64,000 nucleotides of DNA, from assembly GCF_900240385.1 (NCBI RefSeq), contig NZ_OEQH01000004.1, positions 186,001 through 250,000 of the forward strand, written 5' to 3'. Source of the stretch: Clostridium minihomine. Lineage in GTDB: Bacteria; Bacillota; Clostridia; Oscillospirales; Acutalibacteraceae. A program made the translations under genes and the position numbers. Below are positions 8,545-17,473 of the stretch, in pieces (the first letter of the stretch is position 1; each line of letters opens with the position of its first letter). Below the pieces are notes generated by a model that saw nothing but the letters and a program-made list of their open reading frames with translations, was not told the DNA's origin and ran no database searches.

Positions 8545-9438
8545 TTATTCCACTACTCCGCCTTCTACTACCAGGTTTTCAGGAGCTACTGCTTCGCCAT
8601 AAACGGGTTTGAGTGTTGCTTCAAAGTCCTTATGGAAAAAGTTTTCTTTGCCCAGCTCTTTGATTTCTTCATTGAGCCAGTCAAGCAATTCTTTGTTACC
8701 CTTCTGAACTGCCGGGGCAATGGTATCGATATCACCAAGGCTCTCAATGCCTACGGTAAATCCGGGATTTTGCAGCGCCCAAGCCAGAACTTCTGTGTTG
8801 TCGGTGGAGAATGCATCGCCGCGTCCATCCAACAGAGCGTTATAGGTTTCGGTATACTGGTCATACTTTTGCAGCTTAATCTCGGGATGATTTGCAGTAA
8901 AATAGGTTTCAGCGGTGGTTCCTTTTGCCACAATCAAGGTTTTGCCTTCCAGCTGTTTTGCATCGGTAATCAGCGCCTTATCCGGGCTGACAACGCCCAA
9001 AGCTACTTTCATATAAGGCAAAGCGAAATCTACAGACTCCTTGCGCTGTTCTGTTACGGTAAAGTTTGCCAGAACGATATCTACTTTGCCGGTTTTCAGG
9101 TATTCCACACGGCTGGCGGGCTCCAGAGAAACATATTCCACATCAACACCCAGATCTTTTGCGATCCGCTCTGCGAAGTAAACATCATAGCCCTGATATT
9201 TGCCGTTGGCATCTACATAGCCAAAGGGGTTTTTATCGCTGAATACACCGATAATAACTTTGCCGCTGTCTTTGATTTCCTGTAAAGAACGAGCGTTGGC
9301 TCCGCTTTGTGCAGCGGAAGAAGTTTCTCCGGCTCCGCTTTCGCCGGAAGAAGTATTATTGGAAGAGCAGCCTGCGAACAGGCCGATGGACAAAGTCAGT
9401 GCAAACGCAAGGGAGAGCGCTTTGATTCTTTTTTTCAT
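8545..9438 (-). CDS. Amino acid ABC transporter substrate-binding lipoprotein
   Basis: The 297-residue protein has a lipoprotein signal with lipobox LFAGC (Cys at about 24) and a family 3 periplasmic-binding domain. The N-lobe begins KVIIGVFSDKNPFGYVDANG and the cue DVEYVSLEPASRVEYL is typical of polar amino acid binders (GlnH/ArtJ type). In Gram-positive cells it would be anchored to the outer membrane face. It is last in an operon with two permeases and the ATPase, 18 bases after the ATPase stop. Exact substrate cannot be read from sequence. Confidence 0.93.
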   Translation of the reverse strand: MKKRIKALSLAFALTLSIGLFAGCSSNNTSSGESGAGETSSAAQSGANARSLQEIKDSGKVIIGVFSDKNPFGYVDANGKYQGYDVYFAERIAKDLGVDVEYVSLEPASRVEYLKTGKVDIVLANFTVTEQRKESVDFALPYMKVALGVVSPDKALITDAKQLEGKTLIVAKGTTAETYFTANHPEIKLQKYDQYTETYNALLDGRGDAFSTDNTEVLAWALQNPGFTVGIESLGDIDTIAPAVQKGNKELLDWLNEEIKELGKENFFHKDFEATLKPVYGEAVAPENLVVEGGVVE

Positions 9439-9456
9439 AATAGTCCCTCTTTTCTG

Positions 9457-10203
9457 TTATTCAAAAGTGAATATATTCAAAAACCGCTGCAATCGTTCGG
9501 TTTTTGGCCGGGTGAAAAAGGCCTCCGGTTCCCCGGATTCCACAATTTCGCCGCCGTCCATAAAAATAACACGGTCGGCAATCGCTCTGGCGAACTGCAT
9601 TTCATGAGTGACAATCACCATGGTCATTCCGCCTTTGGCCAGCTCCAGCATTACATCCAGCACTTCCCTGACCATTTCCGGGTCAAGGGCGGCTGTCACT
9701 TCGTCAAACAGCATGATCTCCGGCTGCATCATCAAAGCGCGCACAATGGCTACCCTTTGCTTTTGCCCGCCCGAAAGCTGACGGGGATAGGAATTAATTT
9801 TATCTAAAAGACCCACCCGTTCCAAAAGCTTTTCCGCCATCTGTTTGGCTTCTTCTTTCTGCCGGCCCTGCACCTTTAAGGGGCCCAGCAGAACATTATC
9901 CATCACAGTCATATGGGGGAACAGCTCATAGCTTTGAAACACCATGCCGATTTTCTGCCGGATCTGGCTCCATTTGGCCGTACCGTCTGTTAAAATCTGG
10001 CCGCCCAAAAGTATCTCTCCGGACTGGATCGGCTCCAGCCCGTTAATACATCGCAGTAATGTACTCTTTCCACAGCCCGATGGGCCGATGACCACAACGA
10101 CTTCGCCCTTTTGAACCGTCAGGGAAACGTCTTTTAATACATCCGCCGAGCCGTAATCTTTTTTCAGATTTCGGATTTCCAACAGAACTTCTGTATTTTC
10201 CAT
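9457..10203 (-). CDS. Amino acid ABC transporter ATP-binding protein
   Basis: A 248-residue GlnQ-type ATPase: Walker [10 protein letters not shown]-loop [13 protein letters not shown], signature LSGGQKQR, Walker [15 protein letters not shown] and H-loop VTHEM. Note DEVTAALD where most homologues have DEPTSALD. It drives uptake through the two permeases encoded just upstream. Start ATG with GGGGGAAG upstream, 15 bases after the permease stop. Confidence 0.94.
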   Translation of the reverse strand: MENTEVLLEIRNLKKDYGSADVLKDVSLTVQKGEVVVVIGPSGCGKSTLLRCINGLEPIQSGEILLGGQILTDGTAKWSQIRQKIGMVFQSYELFPHMTVMDNVLLGPLKVQGRQKEEAKQMAEKLLERVGLLDKINSYPRQLSGGQKQRVAIVRALMMQPEIMLFDEVTAALDPEMVREVLDVMLELAKGGMTMVIVTHEMQFARAIADRVIFMDGGEIVESGEPEAFFTRPKTERLQRFLNIFTFE

Positions 10204-10218
10204 GTGTTTCTTCCCCCC

Positions 10219-10896
10219 TTATCCTTGCCATCTCTTTTCCAGTCTTCCCGCCAAACGTGAAATGGGGAAACATACCAGAAAATACAGGAAAAAAATTGCT
10301 CCATAAACCCACAGAGCCGCACTGGGCGCCGTGTAACGGTTTGCTTCAATAATTTGCTGCCCCACCTTCAAAACCTCTACCACACCGATCATCACAATTA
10401 AAGAGGTGGTTTTGACCATGCGCGTGGTCAGGTTAATGGCCAGCGGCAAAAGCCGCCGAAAGGTTTGGGGTATGATAATATGCTGATAAATTTGTGCGCT
10501 GGTCAATCCCAGCGCCCGGCCGCTCTCGTACTGATGCTTTGGAATTGAAATCAATGCTCCGCGCACCAGATCGCCCATTTCTGCCGTTCCCCAGAACACA
10601 AAAACGATAATAGCCGACAATTCACCAGAAAGATGAACATTAAAGGCTTTGGTCAAGCCGAAATACACCAAAAACAAAAGCACCAGCTGGGGCATAATGC
10701 GAACCGCTTCCAGATAGATGCGCGTCAGTGCCTTAATAATCGGATTTTTTAAGGTCATAATCATGCCCAACACAATCCCCAGCACCATAGAAATCGCCAC
10801 CGAAAGAAATGCAATGCGCACAGTAATCCAAAGGCCTTCCAAAAGGCGCAGCATATTTCTGCTGTCCAGCAATATGCTAATTCCCAAATCCTGCAT
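10219..10896 (-). CDS. Amino acid ABC transporter permease (second)
   Basis: The 225-residue permease belongs to the HisM/GlnP family, with an EAA loop of the form ESGRALGLTSAQIYQHIIIPQ and about five TM helices. The start is the ATG at 10894-10896 (MQDLGISILL) behind GGAAG; it overlaps the end of the preceding permease by 20 bases, so the two are translationally coupled and probably form a heterodimer. Confidence 0.92.
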   Translation of the reverse strand: MQDLGISILLDSRNMLRLLEGLWITVRIAFLSVAISMVLGIVLGMIMTLKNPIIKALTRIYLEAVRIMPQLVLLFLVYFGLTKAFNVHLSGELSAIIVFVFWGTAEMGDLVRGALISIPKHQYESGRALGLTSAQIYQHIIIPQTFRRLLPLAINLTTRMVKTTSLIVMIGVVEVLKVGQQIIEANRYTAPSAALWVYGAIFFLYFLVCFPISRLAGRLEKRWQG

Positions 10897-11536
10897 AGCG
10901 CATCTTCCTTTCCAACAGCGAAGAAGCAATCGAAATCGGCAGCAGAATGACAAGATACGATGTCACCAGCAGGAACAGAGCTTCATCTGTTTTGTAATAT
11001 AATCCAATCAGATCTTTGGCTACATACATTAAATCCGCCAGCGCAACCACGCTGAATACAGACGTTTCCTTAATTAAAAAGATAATATTGGCACAAAAGG
11101 CCGGAACCGAAACCGAAACCGCCTGAGGCAGCACTACATACCGAATAATCTGGGCATGCTCCAGCCCGATACTCAGCCCGGCTTCGATTTGATTTTTTTC
11201 CACAGATTCTAACCCGCTGCGGAAGGCTTCTGCCATATAGCTGCCGCCCAAAAAGGACAAACCCAGCACAGCACAGCTTTCAGAACTAATAACGACCCCA
11301 AGCTTTGGCAGCCCGAAGTACAGGAAAAACAGCTGCACCAAAAGAGGCGTGTTGCGCGATAATTCGATGTACACGCCGATTACCCTGCGCAAAACAGGGA
11401 CTTTATAATATTGAATCAGGCTGCAAAACAGCCCAATCAGTAAAGAAAAGAAAATTCCCCACAAGGCGATCCGCAGTGTCAAACCGGCTGCGGTAACATA
11501 CATGGGTGCGTATTCCGCCATAAAATCAAAATCCAA
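10877..11536 (-). CDS. Amino acid ABC transporter permease (first)
   Basis: The 219-residue permease has the HisM-type EAA loop (EAGLSIGLEHAQIIRYVVLPQ-like) and five TM segments. I place the start at a TTG (11534-11536; MDFDFMAEYAPMY), because AAAGGA lies 8 bases upstream and family members begin at this point. An in-frame ATG at 11578 would add 14 residues that lack homology and has its purine tract only two bases away. First gene of the four-gene importer operon. Confidence 0.9.
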   Translation of the reverse strand: MDFDFMAEYAPMYVTAAGLTLRIALWGIFFSLLIGLFCSLIQYYKVPVLRRVIGVYIELSRNTPLLVQLFFLYFGLPKLGVVISSESCAVLGLSFLGGSYMAEAFRSGLESVEKNQIEAGLSIGLEHAQIIRYVVLPQAVSVSVPAFCANIIFLIKETSVFSVVALADLMYVAKDLIGLYYKTDEALFLLVTSYLVILLPISIASSLLERKMRYAGFGN

Positions 11537-11666
11537 GACTTGATTCCTTTCTTCATTCCAATTCAGGAAAAAAGGCATTGCCTCTTTTTCCTCTGTCTAT
11601 GATACGGCGTTCCCCTAAAAGGCGTTCGCTTAATTTCTTAGTAATCATATATGAATTACGGATTAT

Positions 11667-11695
11667 ATATTACTATATTTCTTTCTCAGTGTCAA
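11667..11695 (-). promoter_or_regulatory. Sigma-A promoter of the amino acid ABC operon
   Basis: Minus-strand TTGACA (11690-11695), 17-base spacer and TAATAT (11667-11672). Just downstream lies the 10-bp palindrome TCATATATGA, flanked by GTAAT/ATTAC, near 11641-11659; its place right after the -10 box would suit an operator. Confidence 0.75.
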
Positions 11696-11837
11696 CTGAA
11701 ACAAATAATTTTTGAAAAACCTGGCAAAAACCGCATCGCTCTTCCTAATTTGTTTGTGCTAACACAACAGAAAATAAAAAAATTAAAAACGCCTTAAAAA
11801 ATGCCGCTTTTTTTCAACTTACTGAATAATACCGCAA

Positions 11838-11863
11838 AAAGCCGCCGGACAACCGGCGGCTTT
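11838..11863 (-). terminator. Terminator after the GNAT gene
   Basis: An 11-bp stem AAAGCCGCCGG / CCGGCGGCTTT with a 4-base loop followed by TTTT on the minus strand, 19 bases past the acetyltransferase stop. The rest of the 11537-11881 interval is AT-rich promoter sequence for the ABC operon. Confidence 0.85.
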
Positions 11864-11881
11864 CCGCCTAACAATCTGTTG

Positions 11882-12346
11882 TTACAGCTCAAAAACCATA
11901 GGGGTATAGTGGGTATCCTGACGCAGAAAACCCAAGTATTCATAAAGCTTTTTTCCTTGATTGGTCGCTTGCAAATCCACGTGGCAAAGCCCTTTCTGGC
12001 GGGCATCTTCCAGTGCCATTTTTACCAATTTGGCGCCCACACCCTGCCCACGGCATTCCGACTTTGTGTAAACATTCATCAGAGTCCCGGTTTTTCCATT
12101 TAGGGCGGTGGGCCCTGCGGGCTTTTCCTGCACCAACATCAGAACCGTTCCCATAAGCTGACCATCTTCCTCTGCCACATAGCCCATTAGGTCTGTGCCC
12201 AAATGCTTTTTCAGATATTCGGGCAATTGGCTTTCTACAGCCGCGGTTTGTTCCGGAGTCAAATAACCCCAATCTGCAATTAAATAAGAAACACGCATGG
12301 TAACAAGCTGCTCAATATCTTTTTGTTCTGCCGTTCGAAATACCAT
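11882..12346 (-). CDS. GNAT-family N-acetyltransferase
   Basis: The 154-residue protein carries the GNAT acetyl-CoA motif CRGQGVGAKLVKMALEDA (motif A, R-x-x-G-x-G/A) and a C-terminal YEYLGF motif B. Substrate is unknown. I start at the ATG at 12344-12346 (MVFRTAEQKD) behind AGGAGGGGG; a longer frame reaches 12487 but reads through unrelated sequence. It stands downstream of the tRNA cluster and ends at its own terminator, as a single gene. Confidence 0.9.
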   Translation of the reverse strand: MVFRTAEQKDIEQLVTMRVSYLIADWGYLTPEQTAAVESQLPEYLKKHLGTDLMGYVAEEDGQLMGTVLMLVQEKPAGPTALNGKTGTLMNVYTKSECRGQGVGAKLVKMALEDARQKGLCHVDLQATNQGKKLYEYLGFLRQDTHYTPMVFEL

Positions 12347-12504
12347 AAAAAACTCCCCCTCCTGCCGCATCCGCGGTAAAAAATCAGCATTCAGTTCCCC
12401 TGTTGTTAGCCGCACAAGCAAACCGAATGTTTTTTCTTTTTTCCATATGAAAACACGCCTCCTGCCCTGGGCAGGAAGCGTGAACATAACCCAGCGTGCG
12501 CTGG

Positions 12505-12580
12505 TGGCTGGGCTGGATGGATTCGAACCATCGCGATGACGGAGTCAAAGTCCGTTGCCTTACCGCTTGGCTACAGCCCA
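12505..12580 (-). tRNA. tRNA-Gln (UUG anticodon)
   Basis: 76 bases with a perfect 7-bp acceptor stem TGGGCTG/CAGCCCA, anticodon loop CTTTGAC giving TTG, T-loop TTCGAAT and an encoded CCA. Last of four tRNAs on the minus strand. Confidence 0.95.
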
Positions 12581-12600
12581 ATATTACGATTGAATCAAAA

Positions 12601-12628
12601 CGAGGCAAAAATTTTCATCTTTGCCTCG
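12601..12628 (-). terminator. Hairpin between tRNA-His and tRNA-Gln
   Basis: A 9-bp perfect stem CGAGGCAAA/TTTGCCTCG followed on the minus strand by TTTTGATT, directly 5' of tRNA-Gln (20 bases). It could be a partial terminator or a processing signal. No separate promoter for tRNA-Gln is visible. Confidence 0.55.
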
Positions 12629-12640
12629 CCTGTTTTTAAA

Positions 12641-12718
12641 TGGGGTGGAAGATGGGATTCGAACCCACGATCTCCAGTGCCACAAACTGGCGCTTTAACC
12701 AGCTAAGCTACATCCACC
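12641..12718 (-). tRNA. tRNA-His (GUG anticodon)
   Basis: 78 bases including the extra 5' G typical of histidine tRNA, paired with the discriminator C. Anticodon stem CCAGT/ACTGG with loop TTGTGGC gives GTG. Encoded CCA. One T-T mismatch in the acceptor stem. Confidence 0.94.
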
Positions 12719-12722
12719 ATAT

Positions 12723-12799
12723 TGGCGCGCCAAAAGGGATTCGAACCCCTGGCCTACTGCTTAGAAGGCAGTTGCTCTATCCTGCTGAGCTATTGGCGC
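12723..12799 (-). tRNA. tRNA-Arg (UCU anticodon)
   Basis: 77 bases; acceptor stem GCGCCAA/TTGGCGC, anticodon stem ACTGC/GCAGT with loop CTTCTAA giving TCT, T-loop TTCGAAT, encoded CCA. Confidence 0.95.
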
Positions 12800-12807
12800 A
12801 AATGTCT

Positions 12808-12881
12808 TGGAGCGGGTGATGGGAATCGAACCCACACGACCAGCTTGGAAGGCTGGAGTTCTACCACTGAACTACACCCGC
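12808..12881 (-). tRNA. tRNA-Gly (UCC anticodon)
   Basis: 74 bases; acceptor stem GCGGGTG/CACCCGC, anticodon stem CCAGC/GCTGG with loop CTTCCAA giving TCC, encoded CCA. First of the cluster after the promoter. Confidence 0.95.
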
Positions 12882-12900
12882 AGCTCAAAGCGACTTGTGT

Positions 12901-12930
12901 ATTATACCATGTCCAAAGACAGATTGTCAA
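12901..12930 (-). promoter_or_regulatory. Promoter of the tRNA cluster
   Basis: Minus-strand TTGACA (12925-12930), an 18-base spacer and TATAAT (12901-12906), 20 bases before tRNA-Gly. Consensus boxes fit a strong stable-RNA promoter. The stretch from 12931 to 13248 has no recognisable gene. Confidence 0.8.
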
Positions 12931-13248
12931 GATAACTCATTAAATTATTTGCAGGCTGTGCTGCCTTTTTCTCAATCATAAGACGGCAATTCTATTTTTC
13001 TTTCGGTTTTGTTTCAAAACCAGCCAATGGATTTCCGCATCCACTTTCAAATTTTCTTCTCAAATCTATAAAGTTTGAAGTAGTAGAGAGAAAACTCGTT
13101 TGATTTGGTTCTATCTTATCTTCCATTTCCCTTTGGAATGATATAGAATGGATATAGAAATATATGGGAATTAAAGCATATCATAAGATGTTCCACTGAA
13201 ACCCAATCGAGCGTGCAGCCAATTGGCCAGAAAGCAGGTGAGATATCA

Positions 13249-13458
13249 ATGATGCACTTAGTATTAACTGATCAATATACTCTATTATATTTTATCGTGC
13301 AAATCGGGATTTTAGCTACTTTAATGCGGACGATATTGCAAATAGAAAAAAGAGCCGGTATTAAAAAGAAATCGTCTCGGAATTATTTTTTCTTTTTTTC
13401 CATCCTATTGCTCTTATTTAACTATGTTTACTTAAGCCTGCATTATGCTTTGAAATAA
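13249..13458 (+). CDS. Small two-helix membrane protein, unknown function
   Basis: The reading frame gives 69 residues starting MMHLVLTDQYTLLYF behind AGGTGA (7 bases). Two hydrophobic segments (about 10-30 and 48-65) flank a basic loop (EKRAGIKKKSSR). I do not recognise it. It stands alone on the plus strand between the tRNA cluster and the convergent Clp gene. Initiation could also be at an in-frame codon 12 triplets upstream. Confidence 0.5.
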   Translation: MMHLVLTDQYTLLYFIVQIGILATLMRTILQIEKRAGIKKKSSRNYFFFFSILLLLFNYVYLSLHYALK

Positions 13459-13507
13459 GCCAGTGCTTTGATTTGATACCTATAGTAAAAATCCCTGCAA
13501 ATCACAA

Positions 13508-13551
13508 AAATGCGTCTTGAACAAGGTTTTAAACCGATTCAAGGCGCATTT
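13508..13551 (-). terminator. Terminator after the Clp ATPase gene
   Basis: A 14-bp stem with one mismatch (AAATGCGTCTTGAA and TTCAAGGCGCATTT) followed by TTTTTG on the minus strand, 28 bases past the Clp stop codon. Confidence 0.75.
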
Positions 13552-13579
13552 CTTCATTGAAGCATAAACGATATCATTA

Positions 13580-15859
13580 TTAAATGATTTGCAACTTGAT
13601 TTCGTCATTCTCTTCTGTAACCGCAATGCCCGATAAGGCTTCTTCGCTGTGTTCCACAATTTGAGAAGCAATTTGATCCTCTACCTTGCGGCGAATCAAA
13701 TTACGCAGATCACGGGCTCCGCTTTTCCCGCCAATGGCGTGTTCCGCCAGCCACTGCACTGCTTTCTCTTCATAAGCAAAGCGAATTCCTCGTTCTTGCA
13801 GCGTTCCGGTGTATTCTTCCAGCATCAAAACGGCAATTTTGCGGAAATCCTCTACCTTCAGCGGGCGGAATACAATCACTTCGTCCACACGGCTTAAAAA
13901 CTCCGGGCGCAAAAAATCAGACAAAGCCTTCATGGCCTTTTCACGGCTGGCATCGGCTTCTGTTTTGTTAAAGCCCAATGCGCCTTCCTTTTTCTCACTG
14001 CCCGCGTTGGATGTCATCACAATAATGGTATTCTCAAAATTCACGGTACGTCCCTGAGCGTCGGTGATTCTGCCTTCATCCAAAATCTGAAGCAAAATAT
14101 TCATCACATCGGGATGTGCTTTCTCAATTTCGTCAAACAACAAAACGGAATACGGGCGTCGGCGCACTTTTTCGGTTACCTGACCGGCCTCATCATAGCC
14201 CACATATCCGGGCGGAGAACCGATAATCCGGGAAACGGAATGTTTCTCCATAAATTCAGACATATCCAACCGAATCAGAGTTTCCGGCGAATCAAACAAT
14301 TCTTTGGAGAGCACCTTGGCCAGTTCTGTTTTTCCCACACCGGTGGGCCCCACAAAAATAAAGGAAGCGGGACGGCGGCGGGGACTGATCTGCACACGGC
14401 TGCGGCGAATGGCAGCGGCCACGGCGGCCACGGCCTCATCCTGACCGATTACCTTTTGGTTCAGCACAGATTCCAAAGCCGAAAGCTTTTTCAATTCATT
14501 TTCCTGCACACGGCTGGCCGGAATTCCTGTCCAAAGCTCAATGACATGAGCCAAATCCTCTATCGCTACATCGCGCCCCAAAGCCTCCGGCATTAAAACG
14601 CGGGTTTTTTCTTCTAAACGGGCAATTTCCCAGCGTACTTCCGCCAACTTTTCATAATCCGGATCAATGCCGTCAATCGTCAGATCTGTTTCTTTCTGGC
14701 GAAGCTGATCCAGCTCAAACACAGCGGTATCATAATCTGCCATTTTCTGATTGCGAAGTGCGGCACTGGCACAGGCCTCATCCAGCAAATCGATGGCTTT
14801 GTCGGGCAAAAAGCGATCGCTGATATACCGCTCTGAAAGTACCACGGCACGGCGCACCACGTCATCCGGCACATGGACCCGATGGAATTCCTCATAATAG
14901 CCTTTGATTCCCATCAGAACCCCCACGGTTTGTTCCACCGAAGGTTCTGTGATGCGAACCGGCTGAAAGCGGCGTTCCAGGGCACTGTCTTTTTCAATAT
15001 ATTTTCGGTATTCCGTATAAGTGGTGGCACCGATGACCTGAATTTCGCCACGAGACAAAGCCGGTTTTAAAATGTTGGCCGCATTCATAGAGCCTTCTGC
15101 ATCGCCGGTTCCCACCAGGTTATGAACCTCGTCAATAAACAAAATGACATCGCCGTCAGCCTTTACCTCATCCACCAGTCCCTTAATGCGGCTTTCAAAC
15201 TGACCTCGGAATTGGGTTCCGGCCACCAAAGCCGTTAAATCCAGCAGGTGAATTTCTTTCTTTTTCAACCGCGCCGGAACTGCCCCTTGGGCAATGCGTA
15301 TGGCAAGGCCCTCTGCAATAGCAGTTTTACCCACACCGGGCTCACCGATCAGACAGGGGTTATTTTTGGTGCGGCGGCTTAAAATCTGAATGACGCGGGC
15401 AATTTCCTGATCCCGCCCGATAATTCGGTCAATTTCGTTGTTTCTGGCCCTTCGGGTCAAATCCGTACAGTAAGCGTCAAGATGCTTGCGCTTGCCTTTC
15501 CGGGTCTCGGTCTTTTTTCTTCCGGTTGTTTGGGTGGTTTCACTACCGGTTGGTTCGGGAGCCGTTTTTCCGCTTCCGCCAAACATGCTTTGAATCAGCG
15601 GAAAGGTGGCTGCGCCGCCAGGGATAAATCCATCTTCCCCGTCGCCGTCCGGATCCAGCTCGCCCATCATTTCGGTGATCTGATCCTCCATGCTTTCCAG
15701 CTGTTCTTCCGTAATTCCCATCTGACTCATCAAATCGTTAATGGGTTTAATGCCAAGCTCTTTGGCACATTTCAGGCAATAGCCTCTGGTGTCCTTCGCA
15801 TCCGCGCTGGAGGCAACAAATACAACAGCCGGACGTGTTTTGCATCTTGAACATATCAT
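13580..15859 (-). CDS. ClpE-like ATP-dependent Clp protease ATP-binding subunit
   Basis: The 759-residue AAA+ unfoldase begins with a CxxC...CxxC zinc finger ([14 protein letters not shown]...[10 protein letters not shown], residues 1-36) in place of the ClpC double-repeat N-domain. That is the ClpE layout. Two AAA modules follow: Walker A GEPGVGKT (first) and GPTGVGKTE (second), Walker [10 protein letters not shown] and [11 protein letters not shown] short middle region (about 400-450) may hold the UVR-like coil. It feeds proteins to ClpP, which is not in the window. ATG at 15857-15859 with GGAGGA 13 bases upstream. No CtsR-type operator (GGTCAAA repeats) precedes it; it follows pgsA, with 79 bases between. 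Confidence 0.9.
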   Translation of the reverse strand: MICSRCKTRPAVVFVASSADAKDTRGYCLKCAKELGIKPINDLMSQMGITEEQLESMEDQITEMMGELDPDGDGEDGFIPGGAATFPLIQSMFGGSGKTAPEPTGSETTQTTGRKKTETRKGKRKHLDAYCTDLTRRARNNEIDRIIGRDQEIARVIQILSRRTKNNPCLIGEPGVGKTAIAEGLAIRIAQGAVPARLKKKEIHLLDLTALVAGTQFRGQFESRIKGLVDEVKADGDVILFIDEVHNLVGTGDAEGSMNAANILKPALSRGEIQVIGATTYTEYRKYIEKDSALERRFQPVRITEPSVEQTVGVLMGIKGYYEEFHRVHVPDDVVRRAVVLSERYISDRFLPDKAIDLLDEACASAALRNQKMADYDTAVFELDQLRQKETDLTIDGIDPDYEKLAEVRWEIARLEEKTRVLMPEALGRDVAIEDLAHVIELWTGIPASRVQENELKKLSALESVLNQKVIGQDEAVAAVAAAIRRSRVQISPRRRPASFIFVGPTGVGKTELAKVLSKELFDSPETLIRLDMSEFMEKHSVSRIIGSPPGYVGYDEAGQVTEKVRRRPYSVLLFDEIEKAHPDVMNILLQILDEGRITDAQGRTVNFENTIIVMTSNAGSEKKEGALGFNKTEADASREKAMKALSDFLRPEFLSRVDEVIVFRPLKVEDFRKIAVLMLEEYTGTLQERGIRFAYEEKAVQWLAEHAIGGKSGARDLRNLIRRKVEDQIASQIVEHSEEALSGIAVTEENDEIKLQII

Positions 15860-15938
15860 CTGTGAATTCTTTCCTCCGCTGCCGCAACGGGTAATTTTAT
15901 AATGCTGCCCTGCGGCGAAATTGGGGCAAACCGGCACC

Positions 15939-16556
15939 TTATCCCTTTTTGTGGGTAATGGTGCGTCTGGCTTTCAGCTCCAGATCCATCTCATCTTTGG
16001 GGTCTTGAGATCGAAGCGTATTCCAGAAAATTTGAAAATATCGAATAAAAGCATAGACCATCATGCCAACGGTCGCTGACAGCAGTGTAATGGTGAGAAG
16101 CATATTCTCATAGTGGAAAAATCCTTTGAGCACATAAATGATGGCAAAGGATACATAAAACATGGTGGTAGCCACCTTGCCATACCATTTTGCCGCTGAG
16201 GGGCGTTTTTTCTTTTGAATCAGAACACACGCCGCTACAATCATAACACTTTCTTTTACAATAAAAACCGCTAAAAAAGGCAGAAGAACCGGCTCTGAAA
16301 TGGCCATACAAACAGCCACAGCAGCCTGAGTCAGCTTATCTGCCAAGGGATCCAGCATTTTGCCCAGCTCGGTAATCTGGTTAAATTTACGGGCAATATA
16401 GCCGTCCACCAAATCTGACAAGCCAGAAGCAATCAGCACAACCCCTGCCATTCGCCAACTTTCCGCCAAAAAATAAAAAACAAAAGGCGGAATCAGCAGA
16501 ATCCGGAATACCGAAAGCGCATTCGGAACCGTGATATTTTTATTGATTTCCCTCAT
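15939..16556 (-). CDS. pgsA: CDP-diacylglycerol-glycerol-3-phosphate 3-phosphatidyltransferase
   Basis: The 205-residue integral membrane enzyme makes phosphatidylglycerol phosphate. The CDP-alcohol phosphotransferase motif is complete: DLVDGYIARKFNQITELG continuing to KMLDPLADK (about residues 45-72), with all conserved Asp, Gly and Arg positions. The basic tail (KARRTITHKKG) is cytoplasmic. It lies 36 bases after cvpA. Confidence 0.92.
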   Translation of the reverse strand: MREINKNITVPNALSVFRILLIPPFVFYFLAESWRMAGVVLIASGLSDLVDGYIARKFNQITELGKMLDPLADKLTQAAVAVCMAISEPVLLPFLAVFIVKESVMIVAACVLIQKKKRPSAAKWYGKVATTMFYVSFAIIYVLKGFFHYENMLLTITLLSATVGMMVYAFIRYFQIFWNTLRSQDPKDEMDLELKARRTITHKKG

Positions 16557-16592
16557 CCTTCTACTCCCATCTACACCCAGGCCATTCTTTCA

Positions 16593-17294
16593 TTATTCCT
16601 CGGGAAAGAGGGAATAAACCGGGGTATTTTGATAAAGCGTCTGGTAGACTCGGGAAGAATCCAAATCTTTCTGAGTCATTCCAAATAAGCCGTCCTTCGT
16701 CATGGGAATCGAAAGCTGAAGCAGCAAACAAAGCAACAAAACAACGGCGCCGCCGGTAAGGAACCCGAAAACGCCGCCAAAAAGACAATTGATCTGACGT
16801 AAAACAGGCAAACGGAATACCGCGCTGACAATCCGAACCAAAGACTGGACCAACATAATAAAAATTGAAAATAAAATAACAGTAAGTGCCAACCGGGTCA
16901 CATTGATGACCGCAGGAGACAAAAGATCCGCAATGCGGGGGGCAGACTCCTCAATCGAGCGGCTTAAAATCGTCCCAAGGCTATCGGCCGTCATCCCCTG
17001 TTGTTTCAGTGGATTTACAAACATGGCGGGGAAACTCGTTTCCAGCGCCTGCGCCTGTTGCGATACGCTTTGTCCTGCGGTCTGCTGTAAAACAGCAGTG
17101 ATTTTTTCCACGATGCGGCTGTAAAAAAAATTTTGGTAAACATAAACTGCTGCCGTCCTGCCAAGCATAGCCGCAGCCAGTGACGCCACCAAATAACCAA
17201 CAAACCCCACGAGGGAACGAACCAGCCCTTTTTGGTAACCAACCATTGTAAAAAGTAAAATTACCACAAGCAAAACGATGTCCAAAACGTTCAC
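16593..17294 (-). CDS. CvpA family membrane protein
   Basis: The 233-residue protein starts MNVLDIVLLVVILLFTMVGYQKG, the CvpA signature, followed by further TM segments; a larger loop separates helices two and three. CvpA proteins are linked to colicin V production, biofilm and envelope maintenance, though the mechanism is unsettled. Start is a GTG at 17292-17294 with GGAGG 6 bases upstream. Confidence 0.85.
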   Translation of the reverse strand: MNVLDIVLLVVILLFTMVGYQKGLVRSLVGFVGYLVASLAAAMLGRTAAVYVYQNFFYSRIVEKITAVLQQTAGQSVSQQAQALETSFPAMFVNPLKQQGMTADSLGTILSRSIEESAPRIADLLSPAVINVTRLALTVILFSIFIMLVQSLVRIVSAVFRLPVLRQINCLFGGVFGFLTGGAVVLLLCLLLQLSIPMTKDGLFGMTQKDLDSSRVYQTLYQNTPVYSLFPEE

Positions 17295-17428
17295 AAGCAG
17301 CCTCCAAATTCGAGAATATATCTTAATGATCTTATCCTTTAATATACCACAAAGCAGGTAACTCTACAAGCTTACAAAACCAAACAAAATGTAAACAAAA
17401 TAACAATCTAGAAAAAACTGGAAAAGTT

Positions 17429-17466
17429 CGGCTCTGTCCTACCCAGAAAAAAGGGAGGCAGAGCCG
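17429..17466 (-). terminator. Terminator after the DUF5711-type gene
   Basis: Stem CGGCTCTG/CAGAGCCG, extended by further pairs across TCCTACCC and GGGAGG, followed by AACTTTTCC on the minus strand. It sits directly after the stop at 17474. Confidence 0.6.
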
Positions 17467-17473
17467 GTATGGT

